A stretch of DNA of 51,603 nucleotides from an uncultured Clostridium sp. Its GTDB lineage: Bacteria > Bacillota_I > Bacilli_A > RF39 > UBA660. The stretch covers positions 1 through 51,603 of the forward strand of contig CAMNJQ010000056.1 of assembly GCA_946541575.1 (NCBI GenBank), written 5' to 3'. The notes beneath the pieces were generated by a model. It did not search any database. It saw nothing but the letters and a program-made list of their open reading frames with translations, and was not told where the DNA came from. Below, piece by piece: positions 25,612 to 34,422 of this stretch. Made by a program: the position numbers and the translations under genes. How positions within the stretch are numbered: the first letter of the stretch is position 1; the number at the start of each line of letters is the position of its first letter.

Positions 25612-26736
25612 ATGGGTGTGTATAAAGATAATAGACCTACTAAAGATGGTAAGATATGGTTTTATAAGACTCAATATGAAGATATTGATGGTACTCATAA
25701 AACTAAGAAATCAGGTAGATATGCAACTAAAAAAGAAGCAGAAGATGCTGAGTTTGAATTTAAATTAAAACTAAGAGAATATGAGAATACTAATAATGTA
25801 ACTTTTGAAGAAATGATTAGAATGTTTATTGATTTTAGAAAAGATAAAGTTAAAGAAAATACGTTATATGGTTATAACAATAAATTACCTTATTTAAAAT
25901 CATTATACAAAGTTAAACTTAAAGATTTTAATTACCCTACTTTTGAAAGATGGCACGATGAAATAAATAGTACACGTCTTGCTACAAGAACTAAGAATGA
26001 CATTTATAAATTATTAAAAACTATTTTGAATTATGCTACTGCATGGCATGAGTTTAACTTTGCTAAGGTATACCCTAAAATGTATAACTTTAATGATCCT
26101 AATGAATTTCCTAAAGAACAATTATTTTTTACTTATGAAGAATTCAAACAATTTCTTTCTGTTGAAACTGATATCAAATGGATTGGTATTTTTGAGATAT
26201 TATATTACTGTGGGTTAAGACGTGGAGAGCTTAGAGGATTACAATGGAAAGATATCAATTTTAAAGATAGAACTTTAAGTATAACCAAACAAATAAATGA
26301 CCGTTGTGGATCCATCAAAAATTGGCGATTTTCTGTTCCTAAAACCAAAAGTAGTATAAGAATCTTAAAGATGCCACAAGTCCTTACAAATGACCTTAAA
26401 ATGATGAAATACGAGGCAGAAAAGGTTCCAGGATTTAATGATAATTTCTTTGTCGCAGGAGATATGCTTCCAGTATGCAGTAATACACTTACTAATCATA
26501 AAAATGTTAATTGTAAATTAGCTGATGTTAAACAGATCCGATTACATGATTTCAGACATTCTTGTGCATCTCTTTTAGTTAATAAAGGAGCTAATGTTCA
26601 AGTAGTAGCCAAATACTTAGGCCATACAAAAGTTGAAGAAACTTTAAAAACTTATTCACATCTATTTACAAGTACTTTGGATGAAGTAGTTGCCGTAATA
26701 GATAATTTAGATAATAATAAAACCGATGATAATTAG
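25612..26736 (+). CDS. Tyrosine site-specific integrase
   Basis: A 374-residue recombinase. Residues 1-55 form an arm-binding AP2-like domain (GKIWFYKTQYEDIDGTHKTK), 60-150 a SAM-like core-binding domain, and 170-365 the catalytic domain with the active-site set: Arg in CGLRRGELRGLQW, HDFRHSCASLL, LGHTKVEETLKTYSH with the Tyr. All catalytic residues are present. AAAGGAA stands 7 bases before the ATG. It is the integrase of the element carrying the initiator, the repressor switch and probably the modification genes to its left. Confidence 0.9.
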   Translation: MGVYKDNRPTKDGKIWFYKTQYEDIDGTHKTKKSGRYATKKEAEDAEFEFKLKLREYENTNNVTFEEMIRMFIDFRKDKVKENTLYGYNNKLPYLKSLYKVKLKDFNYPTFERWHDEINSTRLATRTKNDIYKLLKTILNYATAWHEFNFAKVYPKMYNFNDPNEFPKEQLFFTYEEFKQFLSVETDIKWIGIFEILYYCGLRRGELRGLQWKDINFKDRTLSITKQINDRCGSIKNWRFSVPKTKSSIRILKMPQVLTNDLKMMKYEAEKVPGFNDNFFVAGDMLPVCSNTLTNHKNVNCKLADVKQIRLHDFRHSCASLLVNKGANVQVVAKYLGHTKVEETLKTYSHLFTSTLDEVVAVIDNLDNNKTDDN

Positions 26737-28205
26737 TCACCGGTATTTTTGTTAATAAATCCAAATAAAAATTGGCGATTTAAACCATCATTAAACTCTT
26801 GCCTATAAATTGCATTTGAAATCATAAAATTCATATCTATATTCGAACCTTCTTTACTAACCTTTAATAAATAATTATTTACAAAATCAGCTTGTGCTGG
26901 ATCAGTTAGAAGTCCAAATACGTCTACCTCATCATAATCAAGTGTTAAATTCTTATTCTTGTTTATTATTTCAGATCTTTTTATAAAGTATTCCTCAAAA
27001 AGACCATAATCAACACATGCAACTTTAGTTAAAGTTAAAAAGTCTATATAATTCCAACAAATAGGATAAACATCAACTTTCTTTATTCTTTCAGATTTAA
27101 TTTTTTGAATATTAGTTTGTAAAAATTCAATATTATATAAGCTCAGATTTATATATATTACTTTTTTCTCTGCTACATTAATTTCAACTTTTTTACCATC
27201 CTTTGTTCTAAAACAGTAATTTCCTTCTTTTAAATATTCATTTAAGTCATTAATTGTTTTATAGCCATTTCCAAACACTTTTTTAAAATTTGAATATAAC
27301 TCTTCATCATTATCAAAATCATATATATCAAAAGCACCTGATTTGCACTCAAAAATTACAATTGTTTTTTCTAATTCCATCAAAATATCTATTTCATGAT
27401 TTCCTTTTTTATAATCATATTGTAATGATTTATATTTTTTTGCATTTGGAAAACAAATTTCTAAATTCTTAAAACACACATTTTCAAACGCTTTTCCTCT
27501 GATATCCGAAAATTTATCATTTCCCAAATATTCTTTAATCTTTTTAGAATAAATGCTATATAAATTATAAAGAAAATCCCATATAAAAAATAGATAATAA
27601 TGTCCATCATTATTTATAATTCTATAAACATCTTTTAAATTCTTAATATCAGAATAATTAATGCTGATATCATTTAATATTAAATCAATTTCATCTGTGA
27701 ATTCATTAAAATAATTATATATTTCTTCTTTAGTCAAATAACATTCTTTAACTAAAGGATTTCTCTCTTCAAATTCCTTTTTTTCTGTTAAATCTTCAAT
27801 CGTTCTATAGTAATTGTAAAACAGTACAATTCTGCATAAAATGACTGTAATAACGGCATGTAACATATCATAGCTATATCCAAATATTTTTTTCCATATA
27901 TCTTCACCTATCATTTCATACAAAACATCAAGTCTTTTTAATGTTTCTCCTAATGGATATGTAAAATGCAGTGTACTTCTAGCAGAAAAGAATGAATCAT
28001 CAGATGAGCTCTTAATCATTTCATCAATATCTTTATGTCGTTCATTTTTAAACAAATCAACTAACTCATTTATTTTTTTATCTTTTATATTATTCTGTGA
28101 TAAAAAATAAACGAATTTTATTACATCCATATCACACATTAGATTAAGAGTTCTATTTATATTATAATAATCTTCATATATAACTTTTAAATATTTATCA
28201 ATCAT
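26733..28205 (-). CDS. PD-(D/E)xK nuclease-like cargo protein
   Basis: About 490 residues. An N-terminal all-helical half (1-240) of unknown family precedes a nuclease-like core: RGKAFENVCFKNL (Glu), NHEIDILMELEKTIVIFECKSGAF (Asp and ExK). The arrangement resembles NERD or Mrr-like restriction domains. GGTGAG lies 4 bases before the chosen ATG, and TATAAT is about 30 bases upstream. It converges on the integrase with a 4-base overlap and lies between integrase and the putative right end, a usual cargo position for defence genes. Confidence 0.65.
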   Translation of the reverse strand: MIDKYLKVIYEDYYNINRTLNLMCDMDVIKFVYFLSQNNIKDKKINELVDLFKNERHKDIDEMIKSSSDDSFFSARSTLHFTYPLGETLKRLDVLYEMIGEDIWKKIFGYSYDMLHAVITVILCRIVLFYNYYRTIEDLTEKKEFEERNPLVKECYLTKEEIYNYFNEFTDEIDLILNDISINYSDIKNLKDVYRIINNDGHYYLFFIWDFLYNLYSIYSKKIKEYLGNDKFSDIRGKAFENVCFKNLEICFPNAKKYKSLQYDYKKGNHEIDILMELEKTIVIFECKSGAFDIYDFDNDEELYSNFKKVFGNGYKTINDLNEYLKEGNYCFRTKDGKKVEINVAEKKVIYINLSLYNIEFLQTNIQKIKSERIKKVDVYPICWNYIDFLTLTKVACVDYGLFEEYFIKRSEIINKNKNLTLDYDEVDVFGLLTDPAQADFVNNYLLKVSKEGSNIDMNFMISNAIYRQEFNDGLNRQFLFGFINKNTGD

Positions 28206-28272
28206 ATATCTCACCACAACAATTATATCATATACAGCTTTTAAGCCACTATTTTAAAAAAACTAACAAAAC

Positions 28273-28296
28273 TTGTTCCCGAGTTGTTCCCAAGAA
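28273..28296. repeat. Right copy of the 24-bp direct repeat
   Basis: TTGTTCCC, three bases, TTGTTCCCAAGAA; 22 of 24 bases match 16959-16982. It lies 68 bases beyond the last cargo gene and is the best candidate for the right end of the element. Confidence 0.45.
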
Positions 28297-28369
28297 TTAT
28301 TTTCAAATTCCTATATACTCACAAGCCCTTATAAATACTGGCTTAAATCATTTCCAATTTTTCGTTGGA

Positions 28370-28529
28370 TGTGGCAGGGGTAAGAGTGCATATAAAAAAT
28401 CACATATTAAAAACTAATAAAAATGAAATATTAGATAATAACTCTAGAATTGGTTTTAGTTTATATGATTTAGATAAGAATAACGAAATAAAAGATATCA
28501 ACAAAATTGTTGATGAAAATAATGCATAA
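28370..28529 (+). pseudogene. 3' remnant of an interrupted gene
   Basis: An open frame without a start reads DVAGVRVHIKNH, then RIGFSLYDLDKNNEIKD, and ends at TAA before a terminator. It begins near the right repeat, so it may be the tail of a gene broken by integration. The family is unclear. The minus strand here also reads CTCTTACCCCTGCCA (28389-28375), which looks like the 3' end of a tRNA gene, a common integrase target, but no tRNA body follows. Confidence 0.35.
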
Positions 28530-28530
28530 A

Positions 28531-28559
28531 AAAACTGATTTTAATATAAAATCAGTTCA
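28531..28559. terminator. Bidirectional terminator
   Basis: AACTGATTTTA/TAAAATCAGTT stem with a 3-base loop and A/T tracts on both sides. It serves the glycyl-tRNA synthetase gene. Confidence 0.75.
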
Positions 28560-28565
28560 TTTTAA

Positions 28566-29930
28566 TTAAAATACAATTTTCTTTGCTATGTAGTCAATTA
28601 ATTTATCTATTTTAACTACTTCTTGCTTCATAGTGTCTCTATCTCTTACTGTTACGGTATTATTTTTAAGTGTTTCATCATCTACTGTTACACAGAATGG
28701 TGTACCAATTACATCTTGTCTTCTATATCTTTTTCCAATATTACCTGTTTCATCATATGATGTTGAGAATTTTTTTGCTAATATATCAAACAATTCATTT
28801 GCTTTTTCTGAATGTGCTTTTTTAATAAGAGGTAAAACTGCTACTTTATATGGTGCTATATATGGATGTATTTTTAATACTTCTCTTGTGCTTCCATCTT
28901 CTAATTTTTCTTCATTATATGAATCTATTAATGTACATAAAACAGCTCTATCTAATCCAACTGTTGATTCTACAATATATGGAATATATTTTTCATTAGT
29001 TTCAGGATCAGTGTATAACATACTTTGACCACTGTACTCTTGGTGTTTTGTTAAATCATAATCACTACGATCATGAGTTCCATTTAATTCTCCCCATCCA
29101 AAAGGGAACTTATATTCAATATCACATGCAGCTTTTGCATAAAATACTAGTTTTTCATGATCATGATATCTTAATTTTTTAACATCAATACCAATTCTTT
29201 CATAAAAATCCCATGCAACCTTTTTATATTTTTCATATAATTCTAAATCAGTTCCTGGCTTACAGAAATTTTGAAACTCCATTTGTTCAAATTCAATTGT
29301 TCTGAAAGTAAAATTTCCAGGTGTTACTTCATTTCTAAATGCTTTACCTACTTGTCCAACAGCAAATGGTATTTTTGATCTAGTAGTTCTTAAAACATTT
29401 AAGAAATTTACATATTCTCCTTGTGCATTTTCTGGACGTAAATATATATCAATAGTTTTGTCCTTTGTTACGCCTCTTTCAGTTTTAAACATTAAATTAA
29501 ATTCTCTTAAATCTGTAAAGTTAGATGCTTTACAATGAGGACAAGTAACATGTTTTTCTTTTAAATATTTTACCATTTCTTCTTCACTCATTGCATCAGC
29601 ATTTGCATCTGGATCAAACTCATTTATTAAAGTATCTACTCTATAACGCATTTTACATTCTTTGCAATCTACTAATGGGTCTTGAAAGCCAGTAACATGT
29701 CCACTTGCTTCCCAAACTCTAGGATGCATCAAAATACCAGCATCTAATTCAAATGCATTCTTATTTTCATTAATAAAATGTTGTCTCCAGCAATCTTTTA
29801 TATTATTCTTTAATTTTGCACCCAATGGTCCATAATCCCATGTATTAGCTAGTCCTCCATATATTTCACTTCCTTGATAAATGAAACCATATTGTTTGCA
29901 ATAATTAATTAATTTATTCATGTCATCCAT
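28566..29930 (-). CDS. glyS: Glycyl-tRNA synthetase, alpha2 type (probable housekeeping copy)
   Basis: A 454-residue class II synthetase that charges tRNA-Gly. It has the eukaryote-like alpha2 start (YGFIYQGSEIYGGLANTWDYGPLG), a zinc-type CPHC insertion (about 165), motif 2 GKAFRNEVTPGNFTFRTIEFEQMEF, the Gly-pocket segment GELNGTHDRSDYDL, motif 3 ESTVGLDRAVL, and an HGTP anticodon domain at the C terminus. Length and motifs are complete. It has its own promoter and terminator, which marks it as the constitutive copy. A second copy lies at 31023. Confidence 0.92.
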   Translation of the reverse strand: MDDMNKLINYCKQYGFIYQGSEIYGGLANTWDYGPLGAKLKNNIKDCWRQHFINENKNAFELDAGILMHPRVWEASGHVTGFQDPLVDCKECKMRYRVDTLINEFDPDANADAMSEEEMVKYLKEKHVTCPHCKASNFTDLREFNLMFKTERGVTKDKTIDIYLRPENAQGEYVNFLNVLRTTRSKIPFAVGQVGKAFRNEVTPGNFTFRTIEFEQMEFQNFCKPGTDLELYEKYKKVAWDFYERIGIDVKKLRYHDHEKLVFYAKAACDIEYKFPFGWGELNGTHDRSDYDLTKHQEYSGQSMLYTDPETNEKYIPYIVESTVGLDRAVLCTLIDSYNEEKLEDGSTREVLKIHPYIAPYKVAVLPLIKKAHSEKANELFDILAKKFSTSYDETGNIGKRYRRQDVIGTPFCVTVDDETLKNNTVTVRDRDTMKQEVVKIDKLIDYIAKKIVF

Positions 29931-29956
29931 AATACTATCTTCCCTTCTTCATTATT

Positions 29957-29984
29957 ATTATATATTTTTTTTAATTTTTTTCAA
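29957..29984 (-). promoter_or_regulatory. Promoter of the housekeeping-like GlyRS gene
   Basis: TTGAAA, 16 bases, TATAAT on the minus strand; AAGGGAAG follows before the ATG. No T-box leader fits in the 83-base gap. Confidence 0.65.
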
Positions 29985-30013
29985 ATCAATAATTACTATT
30001 TACTGTTATATTA

Positions 30014-31021
30014 TTAAATTTTTGATTTATTCTTTTTATAATAAACCTTTATTTTAGGTTTATCAGATGATTCAATTTCACAATCTCCACCAATTGGATA
30101 AATAAAAGAAGGTGTAGTATGACCAAAATCTGCATTAATAATAATTGGTATATCTTTCAATAATGGATTATGATTAATAATCATTTCCCACTTTTCAAAA
30201 GACATATTTGAATCAAGTTCACTTCTTCCTATTACAATTCCTTTTAATTCATTTATATCTATTGATTGTAACAATGAATTAAAATTTCTATCAAACTCCA
30301 ACATAAATTCACTTGTTAAATTCGAAGTATCTTCTAAAAACAAAATACAATTCTTAACTGTAGGCATATAATCTGTTCCTTGTAACAAATTAAGTGTACA
30401 CAAATTACCACCAACTATAGTTCCTTTAGCAGATCCTTTATTTATTGGTATTAATCCTTCATTATCATAAAAAGTTCTATTATCTTGACAACTATACCAC
30501 TTATCACTACTAAAAGTATTAGATACAGGTAAAATAAATTTTGTCTTATCACTTAAAAATAATTCTTTAAAACAATCTAAAGACATATCAAATCCATATT
30601 TCATTCCAAAATTAATAAAATGAACTCCTGAAAATGTTATTAAGTTTGTTTTCTTTAAAATTGCATTTTGAAGTGCAGTAATATCAGATAAACCACATAA
30701 TAGTTTAGGATTATTCTTTATCAATTCATAATCAATATATGGTAATAATTGATTAAGATTATATCCTCCTACTGCAGTTAGTATTGCTTTAACATTTTTA
30801 TCTTTAAACGCATCATGTATATCTTCAACTCTTTCTTCAATTGTTGCACAATCATAATATTTTTGAGATTTGTATGCATTTTTACTAAATGTTACAACGA
30901 ATCCTAATTCTTCTAATTTATTTTTAGCTAATAAAATTGTTTCAGCATCTAATATTGACATACTTTTTGAAGGAGCTATTACTCTGATTTCATCACCAAC
31001 TTCTAATCTATTAGGATAAAT
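30014..31021 (-). CDS. S66-family serine carboxypeptidase (LD-carboxypeptidase/MccF-like)
   Basis: About 336 residues. The Ser nucleophile is in CGLSDITAL, the Glu in FLEDTSN and the His in DFGHTTPS, the S66 triad. Members either trim peptidoglycan LD-peptides or, like MccF, destroy microcin C-type aminoacyl-adenylate toxins. An ATG start at 30961 would lose the conserved YPNRLEVGDEIRVIAPSKS start of the family; this region is open and begins at AUU (31021-31019), 7 bases after AGGAGG inside the GlyRS gene end. I take AUU as the start. The position directly behind a second GlyRS favours an immunity role. Confidence 0.8.
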   Translation of the reverse strand: MYPNRLEVGDEIRVIAPSKSMSILDAETILLAKNKLEELGFVVTFSKNAYKSQKYYDCATIEERVEDIHDAFKDKNVKAILTAVGGYNLNQLLPYIDYELIKNNPKLLCGLSDITALQNAILKKTNLITFSGVHFINFGMKYGFDMSLDCFKELFLSDKTKFILPVSNTFSSDKWYSCQDNRTFYDNEGLIPINKGSAKGTIVGGNLCTLNLLQGTDYMPTVKNCILFLEDTSNLTSEFMLEFDRNFNSLLQSIDINELKGIVIGRSELDSNMSFEKWEMIINHNPLLKDIPIIINADFGHTTPSFIYPIGGDCEIESSDKPKIKVYYKKNKSKI

Positions 31022-31022
31022 A

Positions 31023-32399
31023 TTATCTCCTCCTCTTCTTTAAAGCATATGGTGCATATTCATTTATTTCATTAACACTTATTTTCTCTTGTTCCATAGT
31101 ATCTCTATCTCTAACAGTTACAACATCTTTTTCAAGTGTTTCATCATCAACTGTAATAGCTAAAGGTGTTCCATATGCATCACTTTTTTTATATCTTTTA
31201 CCAATTGAATTTGAATCATCATAATAACACATTAAATAGTTTCTTAATTCTTTATATATTTCTTTTGCTTTCTCTGAATGTTTTTTCTTAATTAAAGGAA
31301 GAACACTCATTTTGTAAGGTGCTATTTCTGGATCTAGTTCTAATACTGTTCTTTCACTTTCTTTATCTTCATATTTTTTTAGAGCTTCACAAATAGTCAT
31401 TAAAGTTAATCTATCAGCACCACAAGTTGATTCAACTATATATGGAATAAATCTTTCTCCTGTTGTTTGATCAAAATATTCCATCTTCTTTCCAGAATAT
31501 TCTTGATGTCTTGATAAATCATAATTTGTTCTATTATGTGTTCCATTTATTTCTCCCCATCCAAAAGGGAATAAATATTCAATATCACATGCAGCTTTAG
31601 CATAAAATGCTAATTTTTCATGATCATGATATCTTAATTTATCTTCTGGAATTCCTAACATCTTAATAAATTCCATTGCTTTTTTCTTATATTGTTCATA
31701 TATCTCATTGTCCTGTCCTTCTTTGCAGAATGTTTGAAATTCCATTTGTTCAAATTCTATTGTTCTAAAAGTAAAGTTCCCTGGTGTTATTTCATTTCTA
31801 AAAGCTTTACCTATTTGTCCAATACCAAAAGGTAACTTTTCATGCATTGATCTTAATACATTAGGATAATTTACATATTCTCCTTGTGCATTTTCAGGTC
31901 TTAAATAAACTATATTAGTATTTTTTTCTGTTGTACCTCTATTTGTTTCAAACATTAATTTAAACTTTCTAATATCAGTAAAATCATGACTTCCACATTT
32001 TGGACAAGGCAAATTATGATCTTTTATATATGCAGCCATTTCCTCAATAGTCATATTATCTGCATCAACGCTTGGATCATAACTATTAATAAAGCTATCA
32101 ACTCTATATCTTGATTTACATCCTTTGCAATCAATCATTGGATCAGAGAAATTTTCAACATGACCACTTGCTTCCCATACTCTAGGATTCATTAGAATAT
32201 CTGCATCTATCTCATAACTATTATCATTTTTTTGGATAAACTCTCTTCTCCATAAATCTTTTATATTATTTTTAAGTCTTACTCCCATAGGACCATAGTC
32301 CCATGTATTAGCAAGTCCACCATAAATATCACTACCTCTAAAAATATATCCATATTCAGCACAAAATTTTACAATATCATCCATTTCTTTTTTTTCCAT
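31023..32399 (-). CDS. Second glycyl-tRNA synthetase, cluster-associated
   Basis: 458 residues, closely related to the enzyme at 28566 and complete: start segment YGYIFRGSDIYGGLANTWDYGPMG, CPKCG insertion, motif 2 GKAFRNEITPGNFTFRTIEFEQMEF, GEINGTHNRTNYDL, motif 3 ESTCGADRLTL. Differences near motif 3 (TCGADRLT against TVGLDRAV) may alter inhibitor sensitivity. It is a late gene of operon A, 2 bases after the AlaRS-like gene. A duplicate synthetase in a biosynthetic operon is a classical self-resistance sign; the alternative is supply of Gly-tRNA to the pathway. Confidence 0.9.
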   Translation of the reverse strand: MEKKEMDDIVKFCAEYGYIFRGSDIYGGLANTWDYGPMGVRLKNNIKDLWRREFIQKNDNSYEIDADILMNPRVWEASGHVENFSDPMIDCKGCKSRYRVDSFINSYDPSVDADNMTIEEMAAYIKDHNLPCPKCGSHDFTDIRKFKLMFETNRGTTEKNTNIVYLRPENAQGEYVNYPNVLRSMHEKLPFGIGQIGKAFRNEITPGNFTFRTIEFEQMEFQTFCKEGQDNEIYEQYKKKAMEFIKMLGIPEDKLRYHDHEKLAFYAKAACDIEYLFPFGWGEINGTHNRTNYDLSRHQEYSGKKMEYFDQTTGERFIPYIVESTCGADRLTLMTICEALKKYEDKESERTVLELDPEIAPYKMSVLPLIKKKHSEKAKEIYKELRNYLMCYYDDSNSIGKRYKKSDAYGTPLAITVDDETLEKDVVTVRDRDTMEQEKISVNEINEYAPYALKKRRR

Positions 32400-32401
32400 A
32401 T

Positions 32402-33349
32402 TTATCTCCTTTCAAACACTAGTTTTAATTGTTTATTGTTTTTTCCCTCATATTCTTTTTCTAAATAATTTGACATTGTTTGTTTTAAAAAATCTTCATC
32501 AATTTTTAGTTCATTTAAATAATAATTTAATGCTTTTAGATATTTTTTATATAAATATTTAGGATATCTATGTTCGTTATCTTCAATGTTTTCATTTAAT
32601 AAGTTTGCTACTACTACAAAAGCTTCTGCAAATTTTCTCTCTTCTATCTTTTTTAATGGTAAGAATTCTGATATATATGAACACTCAAGAGAATAATTCT
32701 TACCACATGTTGCCATTAAAATTGGTTGAATACCAATAGCAAATTCACAACCATATTTTTTCGTTGGAGACTCTATTACAATCAAATTACCAACATCTTC
32801 ATAATCATTAGTTGTTGTATTTCTTATTGCAACATTTAAATTTCTTCCATATATTCCCATATCATCTAATCCAAATTTATGTTTATACTTAAATAATTCT
32901 TCTGTATTAAATTCATAATTTATATCATGCTTTTTTATTATGTTTACTAAGTCTAAATCTTCATAATTTATTCTTAGTAATAAATCATTTTTATCAATAT
33001 TCAAATTCGTATTAAAAAATGAAATCATATCTTCAAATAATAAATCTAAGTTTTCATAGTTTCGTAAAGCAGAAAATGCTTCAAAGAAACTATAATATCT
33101 TGGATCAGCATCTAAATCATAAATATTTTTTAAGTTTTGAGTTCTTATTGCTTTTTGGATAACATACTCTCCATTATTTGGTATATTACCTGATAATAAA
33201 TCTGGTTTTAATACACTTATTCCTGATCCTATAAAAGTTACACTAGGATCAATTCCAGAAGATATATATACTCCATCAACTTTTTTATATCCTTTATTTG
33301 AATAGCAATCATTCATTCCCTTACGGACAAAATCTAAATTTTCATTCAT
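32402..33349 (-). CDS. AlaRS-like class II catalytic core protein
   Basis: About 315 residues. The N-terminal half matches the alanyl-tRNA synthetase core: YISSGIDPSVTFIGSGISVLKPDLLSG, then VIQKAIRTQNLKN and RYYSFFEAFSALRNYEN, the counterparts of the DPTLLFTNAGM, QKCIR and FFEMLGNFSFGDY segments. The editing, tRNA-binding and dimerisation domains of the 870-residue enzyme are missing. It could activate an amino acid for transfer to a small molecule or protein rather than tRNA. The start at 33349 follows GGGGTGG; the ATG at 33361 is an alternative. Confidence 0.65.
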   Translation of the reverse strand: MNENLDFVRKGMNDCYSNKGYKKVDGVYISSGIDPSVTFIGSGISVLKPDLLSGNIPNNGEYVIQKAIRTQNLKNIYDLDADPRYYSFFEAFSALRNYENLDLLFEDMISFFNTNLNIDKNDLLLRINYEDLDLVNIIKKHDINYEFNTEELFKYKHKFGLDDMGIYGRNLNVAIRNTTTNDYEDVGNLIVIESPTKKYGCEFAIGIQPILMATCGKNYSLECSYISEFLPLKKIEERKFAEAFVVVANLLNENIEDNEHRYPKYLYKKYLKALNYYLNELKIDEDFLKQTMSNYLEKEYEGKNNKQLKLVFERR

Positions 33350-33360
33350 AAACCACCCCA

Positions 33361-34413
33361 CTAATCATTGTCATCATTAACCCATAAATATCCTAAATGA
33401 TGTAGTTTTACATCAATACTGTTCTTGATTTCATCTAAACTTGGTTTTTTTGGATTATGACCAATATAATGAATTCCATTAAATATAGAATCTAGATAAA
33501 ATCTTCCTTTACTATCTATTAATAAAACAGAGTTGGCACTATATGTACCTTCATTAAAGTAAAATGTAATACATATTTTATCGCCATATTTAGCTAGTAA
33601 TTTTTTCTTTATTAATAATAGTTCTTCTTTTGTTATTTTTATTTCATCATAGAAATCTTTACATCTATCTGAATAATTAACTCCATATAAATGCCACCTT
33701 TTAACTCCTAGTTCAATTAACTTTTCTGCAATTTCTTCTAGGTAGTCTTTATTGAATTGAGTTACAACAGTATGAACCATTAAATTAATATCATTCTCAA
33801 CCAATATTTTAACATTCTTATAAATTGTTTCTAAATAATGTGGTGTTTTCTTTATTTTTGCAGGTCTTAGTTTATCTAGAATATCATATCTAACACTATC
33901 TATTGTTATTCTTACTAAAACATCTGCACTCTTTAACTTATCGACCATATTACCTAAAGATGGTAATGTTCCATTAGTATCAATATTAATAGAACACTTA
34001 CCTTTTAATTTATCAAAAATCAAACCCAAGTATGGATTTAGAGTTGGTTCTCCACCACTTATTCCAACATTTAACACTTCATATTTCAATATTTGATTTA
34101 CTGTATCAATAATACTTTCTTTAGATTCATTGTTTTTCATTTTATCATTTGCAAAACAATAAATACATCCAAGATTGCATTTTTCTTCTACTAACCAATT
34201 TAGTCTAAGTGGTCTAGTAAAAATTAAATTACGAGATATTAATTTTTTATTTTTTTCTAAATATTTTTTTAGTTTTTTTTCATCACTAGATATTTCTTTT
34301 ATATATTCGAAATCTAATCCTTCATAAAACTTATATAAATTAGTTTTCTTTTCATATACTGTTATACCATTTTGTTCCCATCTAATATAAAAATTATTAT
34401 TAACATTTATCAT
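33361..34413 (-). CDS. Radical SAM enzyme (operon A, second)
   Basis: A 350-residue radical SAM protein. The 4Fe-4S/AdoMet motif is CNLGCIYC (about 74-81), followed by the GGEP-type NVGISGGEP (about 116-124) and a TIM-barrel pattern. There is no C-terminal Cys cluster, so no SPASM domain. The 70-residue N-terminal extension (FYIRWEQNGITVYEK) resembles the small start domain in rSAM maturases. AAGGAG precedes the ATG by 5 bases; it lies 9 bases after the AsnRS-like gene. Confidence 0.85.
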   Translation of the reverse strand: MINVNNNFYIRWEQNGITVYEKKTNLYKFYEGLDFEYIKEISSDEKKLKKYLEKNKKLISRNLIFTRPLRLNWLVEEKCNLGCIYCFANDKMKNNESKESIIDTVNQILKYEVLNVGISGGEPTLNPYLGLIFDKLKGKCSINIDTNGTLPSLGNMVDKLKSADVLVRITIDSVRYDILDKLRPAKIKKTPHYLETIYKNVKILVENDINLMVHTVVTQFNKDYLEEIAEKLIELGVKRWHLYGVNYSDRCKDFYDEIKITKEELLLIKKKLLAKYGDKICITFYFNEGTYSANSVLLIDSKGRFYLDSIFNGIHYIGHNPKKPSLDEIKNSIDVKLHHLGYLWVNDDND

Positions 34414-34422
34414 AATTTCTCC

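Noticed and set aside
28375-28389. tRNA gene
   Set aside because: Only a possible 3' end is present; no anticodon arm or D-arm can be folded on either side.
29931-30013. T-box riboswitch before glycyl-tRNA synthetase
   Set aside because: The 83-base leader is too short and has no T-box sequence or antiterminator; a plain promoter is present.
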